In this document: one piece after another, positions 43,075-53,440 of the stretch
Position numbering within the stretch: position 1 is the first letter of the stretch
Layout: the number at the start of each line of letters is the position of its first letter
Source: Neoechinorhynchus agilis
Taxonomy: Eukaryota > Acanthocephala
Length of the DNA stretch: 64,000 bases
Assembly (NCBI GenBank): GCA_051530055.1
Contig: CM121342.1
Span: 1,054,001-1,118,000, forward strand
Reading direction: 5' to 3'
Position numbers and translations under genes: made by a program
Notes under the pieces: generated by a model
Seen by the model: only the letters and a program-made list of their open reading frames with translations
What the model was told of the DNA's origin: nothing
Database searches by the model: none

Positions 43075-45053
43075 ATATGAACAGGTCAATCTTCAAACAT
43101 TAAAAGAAGGGCAAATGGGATAACTATTCAAGAATCTTGCATTACAAATATTCACATTTAACGATCGCCATCATAAATTCCCCTTTTCCATATATTCTTT
43201 TAAAGTCTAGAACTAAGATACATAAACATTTTGATCATAGCCAGGACTGGATATGGCGACGAACCACGCGCAATAAATACGGTCTTCATCTCATAAACTT
43301 TCAGAATCGTCAGACGGTCTTAACTATGACATTTTCATTATTAAGAACTTGTTTGACTCTGCTATGGTACCCAATGCCACGAATCTTAATTTTCACCTTT
43401 TCCATTTGAACATGAGTGGGTTTGAGCGTATTTTGTGCTCAAGACGACATCACCTACAAACTTTCTTAAAATTTCGTGGAAACAAATTATGCTGCCGCCT
43501 GGATGAATGTAGATGATGGGTTGTTTTTTGGCATTTTTCATTATTACGAATAGTGATTTGATCGAAGATAATGAAAAATGCTTAGCTGTTTCGGGGGTTT
43601 GTTTCAGAAGACGATAATTCTTTTAATGTATTCAGGAATTTCCTACCTGATCATTCAATCTTCTAAGAGACGAACTGAAAATTATTTAACGCATCATAAC
43701 AAATACTATGATATTCAGCCCTCTTTAATATTTTCATTTGAAAAACAGGACATTTTATAATTTAACATTGTACTTAAGACAAGCAGAATAGGATTTGGAT
43801 TTAAAGTAAATTGAATAAAAACGCTCAAAATTCCGACATTCGCCATTTAAAGTACCCTTAAAGCTCTTATTACGAATTTTGCCATCTATCAACTATTAAA
43901 TAGGCTCCCATAAATAGTCCTTCCGTCGCATAGAAGGCTATTACACCCATAAATTGAAATAATTTTCTCAAATGCAGTTTTCTTATTCCGAGATAACTAC
44001 TATAGTCTACCCCGTGGCAACAACGCCTTATCCCCTTCTCTTTATCCTTAGCAAATTTCGATTTCTCTTCGAGTAGACACAAGAATGGTGTTCAGCCTTG
44101 CCAGAGATTTCCTCTTAGACATTGCCAGAGGTTAAAACTATTACAACCGTATCATAGAAATCGGTTTTATGCTTTAACACATTCTTAGGTCCTCCATTTC
44201 TCACGGTTGCATAAGTTTTCCAACGAGAACTACCACCGGTGCCACACAGAAGGTGAATTTTTCAAAATTTCGGCACCCTTTTTCGTTTAACTGCTAGAAT
44301 TTAATAACATTACACTCAACCCATGCTCCTTGTCGTCATTGTTTAAAAGCACTTTGGCTGAATGTCTTTTAATAGAAACAGTAACCGAATGAAGAGGTCG
44401 TTTGGTGAACTCTCCAAAATTATTTCAACCAAATAGATTTAGAGTGTTGAAATAAAGTTTAAGGGTCTCGTCCGCGCCCATTTCGGGTAATGCGTTTTTA
44501 CACCAATGCCGGAAATAAGAGCTCTAGACACCCTGATGTTATGCCGAATCCTTTAGACAATATTTTAGGTATGAACTTAACAATTAAACAACAACAAAAA
44601 TTTCAGTAGACTGATTAGTGGTTCTAGATGACAAAAATGCTTGCTAAACTAACTTCGTGCGGGGGGGCCCAATGGATAGCATTTGAAGAAAGGTGAGTGG
44701 GTATTTAGTATGAATTTTTTAAGTATTTCGAAAAAATCATTCTTAGCGAGTTTAGTTAAGAAACTTGTTTACTTTTAAGAAATTACACTGGATTTTCGGT
44801 TTAATTCTCAAGAATATCTCAAAAATTCTCAAATCGTATCAGTGTTCTCAGTCTAAACTGATAATCGATTTCTTTTTTCACGTGAAATAGCCACAAAAAT
44901 GTTGTGATTACAATAAAAAATATATATGCAAACCAATATTGATTCCCATGAATCCACTGGCATCCGTTATGTCTAAGGACTGCTAGATTTCAGTTTGATT
45001 TTAAACCTATAATAATAACACATTTAAAAAATAAAATTTCCAACGTGAAATCA
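43075..45053. other. Intergenic, nothing recognised
   Basis: About 2 kb of AT-rich DNA with only short random-looking frames. Confidence 0.4.
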
Positions 45054-45254
45054 TTAACACCAACGCTCTGGATCATTCAGCTGCCGTCCTGGTGTAACGG
45101 TCGAAAGGACTGATGCAGCGTTCCCTTGTCGCACAGTCAGATTTATGTTTTGTAGGAGGAATGCCCCTGATCTCGGATCGCCAGTGATTCGTCTCAATTT
45201 CTTAGACAATTGCTTGACCAAGTCCTTTGCCGCGGTACCAAATGACCGTAGCAT
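45054..45254 (-). mobile_element. LINE-like (restriction-like endonuclease) 3' fragment
   Basis: The minus strand reads SFGTAAKDLVKQLSKKLRRI then GDPRSGAFLLQNINL and RQGNAASVLSTV, ending NDPERW. It is the same domain end as at 7150-7340, and it is an isolated 3' fragment. Confidence 0.65.
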
Positions 45255-46268
45255 TCTATGATTTACCAGAATACTTACAACGATATATAAGTAAACCCAG
45301 AAAAAACCTTAGAGAGGATTTAAATTCAAAGGAGATGCGAGTAGAATTAAATACTGCCCAAAATCATAACCATTGGCATTTTTTGTGATTCTTATTATCC
45401 AAACAGGGTTTTTGGCTAAGATTTTTTTGCAAAAAAATATATCTGATTTTGAATAGCATTCGTGAGAACCTTACCTTCCTGCAGACGAAATCCAGTCCAA
45501 TTGATGTTATTCAAAAAATTCTTGAATGAGAGACTATCATTGGTTTAAGGAAAAACGCAAATTTTCCCAACTATATTTCGAATTCAGCTTCTACTGTTAA
45601 AGAGAAAATGCCAAGATTTGAACTAATTTGTGTTTATAAAGTCAAGGTTATTGGTGTAATTTCGAAGTATGATTTTGCTCAAAGAATTTAAAACAATTCT
45701 TTAAAATTTAAAATACAAGAATGGTTTTCTCAGAAAAAGCGAGAGGGACAAGTACTACAAAAAAAATGTTTTTAATTTTGGTTCGCTTCTAAATTTAAAA
45801 AATTCCATTCACGCGGTCTTAAAACAAAAAATCACGCAAATCTCACTTTCTTAAGTTCCATCAGACCACTCGTGTTCGTTATCTGCAGTATCCCCGTGGA
45901 AAAGTCTCGTGATTCACATCGTTTAAGAATCCTGATTGTACGTTCCTTGAAGATACACAGGAGATACTTAGCTACTTAGTGTTCTAGTATGTTCGTTTAT
46001 AATGATGGGCGATCTTCATCAGTAGAGAAAAGACACGTGCTTAATGTCCTACACACAAGAAGACAATACATTTGCGTCAACTACCATCTCCTGATAGGGA
46101 CAGCAAACATTTCCTCCATCATTGGCCAAAAAGTCCTTCACTTGCCTTCTCGTTCACCCATCAACGCCCCTGTCGCGCTTACCCATTCAAATTTAGATTT
46201 ATAAACCAAACAAATCGTCGGCATCATCGTAAACGAACCTTAACCTAGTCACAAAACCACAAAACGCG
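45255..46268. other. Upstream region of the Wnt gene
   Basis: About 1 kb without a supported gene. It probably includes the Wnt promoter and 5' UTR. No TATA box or acceptor adjoining the Wnt ATG was seen. Confidence 0.35.
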
Positions 46269-47610
46269 ATGATTGGAATTGTTCTGCTTTTAAATCTTTA
46301 CCTTATTTGTTATACTCACGCCGAATGGTGGAATATTGGCTTGGAGAAATACTTAGTGGCATCGTCTTCTAGTCTGATGACCACCACGGCTGAAGATGAA
46401 TCAGCTGCTATTGCTTTGTGTGATAATTTCAAAGACTTGTCTGAAGGACAGAGACAGTTTTGTACCATGCATCCGGATCATCTAAAGATTATTGGGGTTG
46501 GTGTGCGCAATGGAATGAGTGAGTGTCAAAGGCAGTTCAAAGATAAGCGATGGAATTGTTCAAGTCCGGATAATACCACACTTTTCGGCCCTGTTGGAAA
46601 GTTCGGTAGGTTTTACTCGTTGTTGTGAGCAAAAACTCCAACAATGTAATTTTTTCATAGCAACTCGCGAAACTGCTTTCGCTCACGCTGTTTCGTCCGC
46701 CGGAGTGACCTACGCCATCGCAAGAGCTTGCAGGAAAGGCCACTTAAAGAGCTGCGGATGTTCAAGACAACCCCGTCCCGATAATCTAAATCGGGATTGG
46801 TTATGGACTGGCTGCGGAGACAATCTTGAATATGGATACAGATTTTCTAAGCGATTTGTTGATAACCCAGAAAAGGAGTCATTATACGATCTTAAGACAC
46901 GACGAAGGGCTCGGTCTGTGCGGGGACAGGCTCGCAGAATTATGAATCTTCACAACAACGAAGTTGGACGAAGGGTCAGTATAAACTTGATTTCATTTCT
47001 CAATAATGTAATAAGTAAAAATTTGACGGGCCTAGAGATTTAAAGCTTATTTTCCCCTTTTTAATGTGTTAAAGAATATCCGAAATCTCGCACAATGTAT
47101 CCAGCGTTATTGGTGTGGAGTTTTCTCTCAATATTCCTTTTTTTCTAGCTAATATTCAATCAGGCCCGAGTTGTATGTAAATGTCGAGGACTGTTTGGCT
47201 CTTGCAGTACAAAATCGTGCTGGCACCAACTTCCATCATTTGCCCAAGTGGGTGATTTGCTGCGCCAGAAATATGACAGCGCCATTGAAGTTCGCTACAA
47301 TCTTCCACATAAGCGTCTTAGAGCCCGAGACAGTAGATTTGTTCAGCCAACAGCAGAAGATCTCGTTTATTTAGAATCTTCACCTGATTACTGCTCACCC
47401 AACCCCATTACTGGATCTCTGGGAACCAAAGGAAGGCCTTGTGTTAAGGACTCTCTTGGCACTGATGGATGCGATATCATGTGCTGTGGACGCGGCTATA
47501 ATATGTACGAGAAGATAGTGAAGGAGAAGTGCAATTGTCGCTTTATTTGGTGTTGTTATGTGGAATGCGAGAATTGCACCAATTTGGTAAAATCCTATGT
47601 GTGCAAGTGA
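46269..47610 (+). CDS. WNT5: Wnt ligand, Wnt5-like, lacking the acylated serine
   Basis: The exons 46269-46605, 46661-46974 and 47149-47610 join in frame across GT-AG introns of 55 and 174 nt to give 370 residues. It has a signal peptide ([18 protein letters not shown]) and then Wnt landmarks: [99 protein letters not shown] and [16 protein letters not shown], ending YVCK. The [10 protein letters not shown] and [11 protein letters not shown] phrases are closest to Wnt5. The finger loop reads [16 protein letters not shown] where Wnts have CKCHG(V/L)SGSC. The Ser that Porcupine acylates is Phe (codon 47194-47196, residue 233) and the His before it is Arg. All other structure looks intact. Confidence 0.95.
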
Positions 47611-47936
47611 GGTAGTGGCGACGGTCATCTGCGCTAGCAAACTCCTCCAAGCTGTTTGCTAAATCTCCCTTCAGCACCACCGAATGCTTCTATTAAACTT
47701 AAACAACAAAACTCCGATATCCTCGACTTTTTTTTACAAAAAGAGGAATCGTAGACTCCGCGCGCGCGACAGAGTGCGAGTGTATAAAGACGTGGAACGG
47801 GGTGGTGACTGTAGACAAAAGGGAGATTGGCTTTTTCATGGAGGAGTGAATGGGTGACCGTCGCCGAATGCTAGTAAGCGCTTTTGTATATTAAATGGAT
47901 TCGTGTCTAAAAATGGGATAAACAGCGAGGGGGCTC

Positions 47937-48008
47937 GTAAACGTTGCATTCGTCCTTTTGACCATTACATCAGAAACGCAGCTGAGTGATCCGGAGAGGC
48001 GGTAGAAC
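47937..48008 (+). mobile_element. Solo 3' tail of the LINE-like family
   Basis: AACGTTGCATTCGTCC...CGCAGCTGAGTGATCCGGAG matches the 3' end at 7270-7325; nothing of the upstream element is present. Confidence 0.5.
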
Positions 48009-48179
48009 CCTAAATGTTTTTCGAGCTCTTTTTGTCTCCAAAAAACCTCAAGTGAATAGAACTATCTTTAAAAATGACTAAATGATTTCAATTTCATTGA
48101 AGTTTAATAACAATCTTTTTACAGTGGACTTCATTTCGCTATGATGTAATTTTCCAAATTCTATAACAAATCAAAATAT

Positions 48180-48600
48180 CTCGATATAAGAGTCTTCACC
48201 CGGTAAAGAGTTTATTGAAAACGTTCTTCGCCGGGTTCATCATCAGTTTGTTAGTAACAAAACTTCATCAACGATGAAACTACTAAAATGATATGCTCGG
48301 TTTTTCTTCGGCTGTACAACAATAAAAGGATCACCCTCGCAAATAGTTTCAAAAATAAGAAGCATATTCATCCGTCTCACTGGGTTTACAAAATACAATG
48401 CTTTCAGTGTGATAAAATGCTGGTAGGACAAACGGTGCAGCGCATCACCTTGTGCCGATTTTAGCACTCTTCTGCCATTTATTTTGTAGAGAGAAAGCAA
48501 AACCTTAAACGAGGCCCTGCACTTGAGGCCAACCACCTCTCCGGATCACTCAACTGCCGTTTTGGTGAATTGGTCAAAAGGACTTACGCAACGTTTATCA
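48180..48600 (+). mobile_element. Penelope-like fossil next to a reversed LINE tail
   Basis: 48310-48520 reads LYNNKRITLANSFKNKK, WVYKIQCFQCDKMLVGQTVQ and ERKQNLKRGPALEA on the plus strand. It is the same GIY-YIG family as 199-672. Just upstream (48205-48235) a hairpin contains, in reverse, CTGATGATGAACCCGGCGAA, like the terminal hairpins of other copies. At 48536-48600 the LINE-like 3' tail lies in opposite orientation, so two fossils abut. Confidence 0.55.
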
Positions 48601-49851
48601 GTCCAGTTTATCGAATTCTATTGGCAAATAATCGATCCATAAAAAGATATTATTTCATATAACAAACTTGAGCAAAAGCAGGAGATGATTGTAGACGGGG
48701 AAAATCTCGACTGCATGTGTGGTATGCTTTATTGATATATTTTTAGAACTTAATGGCACAAACATTCCACACATTTCGAATGAAGATTTATAAAATGCTC
48801 ACAGAATAGAAGTAGAAGGATGGGAACCCGTTCAAATTGATTGGAAATCAACAACTTCTTTGCAAGATAACGGAAATTTTTGTTTTGAAGAAAAGGATTC
48901 CAGGATAAAACATTGCACGAGTTCACTTAAAAATGAATTTATATAGTGGATTATCAATGGGAAACCGTCTTACTCCCGCCTTGCCAATGATTTTTTCGAG
49001 CCAAATTTATTGCCGCATTGATTATGGTATGCTTTTCAGGGGGATATTATGGGTGACGTGAGGTGTTTCAAACTTAATATGGGTCACTCCGATTCCAGTG
49101 CAGTGTCCTAGATTTTAAAGCTGAAAGGTTTAAGGGGTTTCCAGGAAGTTGTTGAACAAGTACTTTATTCTTCGTAGGATTTGTTTTCTCCCCAAAATCT
49201 TCGTACGTAGATTTAAAAGTATTGGTGAATTATTGCAGTTGATCCGGATATGTGGAATGAACTCCATGTTTGTCAGCTTGCTGTATTTCTGTAACAGTGA
49301 TCTCGAAAATACAGGGGTTTCCTTTCCATTCGGTTGAAGTTGAGCACGCCGCTTTCATATCAGTAGCGAATCTTGATGATACAATCTATGAAGTCTTTGG
49401 TGTTGTCCAGGAGAGAAACTAGATAGATTGAGTATGGCGGATCGGCACCGCTTTTGGGTCACATGGTTGTCCCTTGTACTGTCCTCTGGCGTACATTCCA
49501 TCGGATTGAGTATGACGCGCTCGAGATGAAATGATGAAATGCCCTGTTTTAATTTAAAGAAGATATTTTGTAGCAAAAATGAACTTCGCTAAACTAAGAT
49601 CAAATCAATCACAGAAGCATATATTTTGAAGAAATGAAGACAATGATAATTTTTGCTTTGTTGAATTTTAGAATGTTGACACTTTTATCGTTTAGTAGCA
49701 TGGTAATTATTTACATGCAAAATTTCGATAACAATTTTTCTAAAGTGCAACAAATTACTTATAGAAAATAACAAATCAATAAAATCAACCCCCTTTTCTT
49801 TCAAAAAATTGATACTGTAAGTAATAGTTTTAAGCGCAATATAAGTTCACT
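48601..49851. other. Intergenic, nothing recognised
   Basis: No gene or repeat is supported in this stretch. Confidence 0.35.
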
Positions 49852-50239
49852 ATGCCAATTCCGTGCCTCAGTCAATTCACCTTCGCTGTTGTTCAATCTT
49901 ACGTTCTTAAACTCCACGACATAATTTGCGATGAACTGAACCATCAAAGATCGGTCAGTCTTAGGTTGCGGAATTATAACGTAGGATTCCCCATCAATAG
50001 AGAAAAAGTTCCAATCTTTGTTCGGGTAAGTTTGAAAACCATTACATTTTATTACCGAATTCTTCGATTAGCTATTCGTCGCAAAATCTGAATACGTTGA
50101 TGTTCACATCGAAGCTGTTGTTAAAACGAACAAATTGTTCGAACCTTGTTTGGTCAAGATTCTGGCACGTCAATTTCATCCATCTGCTGATCTTCCAACT
50201 CCAACGGAAAACGGATACATTTGCCAGATGAGGCGATAA
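49852..50239 (+). CDS. Unrecognised 113-residue protein, two exons
   Basis: Exons 49852-50025 and 50072-50239 join in phase 0 across a 46-nt intron with a strong donor (CGG-GTAAGT) and a TTCGATTAG acceptor. The product reads MPIPCLSQFTFAVVQSYVLK, HDIICDELNHQRSVSLRLRN, GFPINREKVPIFVR, LFVAKSEYVDVHIEAVVKTN, and ends ENGYICQMRR. It is neutral, with no signal peptide or membrane segment. I do not recognise a family. Exact splice agreement and an open frame on both sides make a real gene likely. Confidence 0.6.
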
Positions 50240-50499
50240 AGATTTTTTTAAATTTATTTTACAAAGACATTCAATTTATTTAACCAAATAAAATATTTAT
50301 TCAGATTTGTTTATGTCACGATGTAAAATATTTTTTTGATTTAAAAATTTACGATCGCTTCGAATACAAAGAACTGATATGCTTTTATGACAAAATTTGA
50401 ATCTACGAGGTCATCTGATTATCCGTTTATTAATCAAATATTAACATTTTGTTTTGGTTTTCGTATTCTCGAGATTTCTGAAGTTTTAAAATTTCTTCT

Positions 50500-51756
50500 A
50501 ACGCAGAATGGACTGATTTGCCTGGCAAGAAACCGTGAGTACGATCATTGATACAGTTATTATCCATTGCGAATTTCAAGATGAGCTTCGCTAATGCCCT
50601 TTCATAAATTGAGACAAGATAATTTTGAATTTAGATTGTTCCCTCATCGTTGGAAGAAGAGATTTTTTCCCTTTCTTTTTGAGAAAATTACGTTAAGCTA
50701 CATTTATCTCGGCCCATTCCTCTGCAGACGCTAGGATCAAAGAGTTGGAGATGGAGATTATATTTTCTAAGCTGAGGGCATCAGTAGCTTTAAAGGGATA
50801 GAAACCCCATTATTCGAAACTTTGTCCCTTGATTTCCAACATAGAATAATATCCGAACTTTTCAGGTCGAATCGACACGCTTTAATTGGTAAATAAACAC
50901 CCACCTGAGGTTCCCTATGACAACCATTTGCATGGGTAGCACAGAGTGCTTTTATGACATTCTCGAGGCCATCAGATTTAATCCAGGAGGAAGCAGCGTT
51001 TTGCCAAGGAATGAAAGCCTTTTAGTAGACTATTCTAAAGCTCTTTGATTTTATGTTTATCTTGAAAAATTTGGAATCGAACATTACATGGCCAGTAAAG
51101 TGACCGAAAAAAGAGAGCGATTTAGGTTTTTTCGAGCTGAAAAGTGAAATGAATTCATTGAGTAGACAGTAAAGTTGGGTAGAAGCATTAAAAAGTTGGA
51201 TGTTTAAAGCGGAGAATTTAAACTTGCAATTCAAGAGTATATTGTCGTTAAATGACAAGGTCAGTAGGCCGTGCCCACTTAGATTAAAGAGGGATTTGTG
51301 GCAAATAAACGTTGGCTTAATTCTACAGACTTTGCGCCAGTAGCACAAATCAGAACATTTTAATGCCATAGCTATAGGTGGCGAATGGTGGAGTTAAAAT
51401 TTCAAATAAATCGGTATCATGGGCAAAAGAGTTAGTCCATTTTTGGAAGGATCATTAAAATCACCAAACATGAAATCAATGTCAGATTTCAACAAAATTT
51501 TTAAAATAATTTTCGTTTGTTTGAGGTGAATCTTTCCCGGTCTGATATAAGAGTTACATGCATTATAGGAATTGCCTGCAAAACTGAACTTAAAAACGCC
51601 ATAAGCAAGATTGAGCGAAGTAAACTCCAAGATTAACTTCGGGCACAAGCCCGCATTAAAAATGGATAACAATCCTTGAGATTTATTTTTAAATGGTGGA
51701 GTAATAAAAGAAGTAAATTTACCACCAGCGATTAGGGATCTCGCCTCATCAATCAT
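50500..51756 (-). mobile_element. Truncated LINE with AP-endonuclease and start of RT
   Basis: The minus strand, in order: an endonuclease-like segment NACNSYIRPGKIHLKQTKII, then DIDFMFGDFNDPS (the GDFN motif of APE-type LINE nucleases) and PTFICHKSLFNLSGHGLLTL. After interrupted sequence comes SIYERALAKLILKFAMDNNC then HGFLPGKSVHSALE at about 50640-50510, the RT HGFR-G-S motif. This is the layout of Jockey/CR1/I-type LINEs. The frame is broken and the rest of the RT is missing. Confidence 0.65.
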
Positions 51757-51861
51757 CTAAAAAGGTTTTTGGTTATGGTTCTTTTCTATGTTTTGTCTAA
51801 GTCTCGGGTTGACGGGTTTGCTACTTCTAACAAGGTTATTGTGTAGATATTCATTTAGGGA

Positions 51862-52060
51862 TTAATTATGATGGTGAACTGAAGGAAAAAATTATGAATA
51901 TATTAATCAGAATTTTCGACCAATGCGTTGGTCTTCTTCAGTGATTATTAATTCCTAAATGATGATTAATATATTCATAATTTACTGAAGAAGACCAACG
52001 CATTGGTCGAAAATTCTGATTAATATAATTTTTTTTCCTTCAGTTCACCATCATAATTAA
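51862..52060. repeat. Foldback element with hammerhead-like core
   Basis: The two halves are reverse complements (outer end TTAATTATGATGGTGAACTG). On the plus strand the right half carries CTGAAGA (51985-51991), a GACCAA/TTGGTC stem (51993-51998 and 52003-52008) and GAAA (52009-52012). One extra A sits between box and stem. The left half carries the same in reverse. Confidence 0.6.
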
Positions 52061-52134
52061 CTTCTAACAAGGTTCCGCTCGGAAACCCTGCACTGAATAG
52101 TGTGTTCTATTGATTTTAACTACGTCATTAGCAG

Positions 52135-52526
52135 GTAGTTTTACGCTGAAATTCGCCTTATTGCCTTCCATTTTATTAGCCGCAGATTGCGCTTTTCAGA
52201 AACACTCCAAATTTTAAAAGATAATGTTCTGTGGTGCTGCGGTAGTTCAGTCGACGACACGAATACAAGGGTAAGTAATGATCATCCAACTGTTCATTTC
52301 CAATATAACAGTACCAATATTGGAAATGAACAGTTGGATGATCATTACTTACCCTTGTATTCGTGTCGTCGACTGAAATTTCTTTTTTTGTTGTTGGTAG
52401 TTTCTTGATGGTTTGATTTCGCCGATGAGCGATCGACTTGAATGTGTTAGCGAGGGTGATGCCTTTCTTATTGTACACTCGAACTACGACCTCCGTCCTC
52501 ACAATCGAATTGATGATGCTGAGCAA
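52135..52526 (-). mobile_element. Penelope-like fossil containing a perfect palindrome
   Basis: The minus strand gives VYNKKGITLANTFKSIAHRR at the right (52470-52410) and AANKMEGNKANFSVKL at the left (about 52185-52138), the family's familiar endonuclease phrases. The middle is replaced by the palindrome at 52246-52377. It is a fossil. Confidence 0.55.
52246..52377. repeat. Perfect inverted repeat, 61-bp arms
   Basis: Arms 52246-52306 and 52317-52377 are exact reverse complements (outer end TTCAGTCGACGACACGAATA) around a 10-base loop. Perfect identity suggests a recent event or an assembly/foldback artefact. Confidence 0.85.
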
Positions 52527-52829
52527 AGGTCCTGACTACATTATGAAGAAGAAGATACGACGTATCAATATTAGATGTGATACAGAACAATTGATGAACA
52601 CTCACACCCAGATCTGATGAGCTCCATTGTGACTTATGACAGGCAAGCTCGGATCCTGAACGATCGTGTTAATAATGACGAGACAGCCATCAGGAGGTCG
52701 CCTAAGGATGCATCAACAACATGTATTTGCAAATCTGACAAAGGACGTGATTTAGTGGCGGTGGACTAAACAAAAACGCTTTTAGATGATTAATAATACG
52801 AGGTTTATTCTCCTACAAAGCATTAATCT

Positions 52830-52912
52830 GTGCAACGGGAGATCGCTGCATCAGTCTTTTCAACCGTTACACCAGGGAAGAAGCTGAGTGATCCAGGGCG
52901 GTGGTGTTAATG
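52830..52912 (+). mobile_element. Solo 3' tail of the LINE-like family
   Basis: GTGCAACGGGAGATCGCTGC ... GCTGAGTGATCCAGGGCGG matches 7258-7330. Only the tail is present. Confidence 0.5.
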
Positions 52913-53071
52913 ATCTTACGGCTTTCAAATGAAGTTCCAAGTTAAAAAAATTGAAAAAAAAGTAATTCCTTCGAACCGGACAAGTCAAAATTTATCATCC
53001 AGATGGATTTTTTTCTTGATATGACTTAATTTTGAATTATATTCTTAAGTGGAAAGAATTTATTCATTTTA

Positions 53072-53236
53072 GTTTCAGTTTAATTAGCGATGTTTGATTC
53101 AGAAATAGATTTGTCTTGAAAAATTTTCGGCCTTTTCGTTGGCCGCGAAACAATTGACTGAACAAGACCAACGAAGGGACCGAAAATTTTTCAAGACAAA
53201 TCTATTTTCTGAATCAAACATCGCTAGTTTGAAACT
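53072..53236. repeat. Foldback element with hammerhead-like order
   Basis: The arms are near-perfect reverse complements (TTAGCGATGTTTGATTCAGA, TTGTCTTGAAAAATTTTCGG). The right half contains CTGAACAAGACC...GGGACCGAAAA, a diverged version of the box-stem-GAAA pattern. It has the same architecture as 51862-52060 but a different sequence. Confidence 0.55.
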
Positions 53237-53440
53237 GAATATATTCTTTTTGAATAAACGTGTTTTTCCTCATTCGCCTCATGATTGATCGGTGGACTCG
53301 TTCTAAAATCCAGACGAAACGATTCAAAAATCGCAAATCGTTTTCGTCACAAAGGCCGACCCACAACTATTCTTTCGTGTGCACGTCTTCCTCTTTGACT
53401 TTCCCGGTACAGCCGTTTCTCTATTTCGTACATTTGGTTT

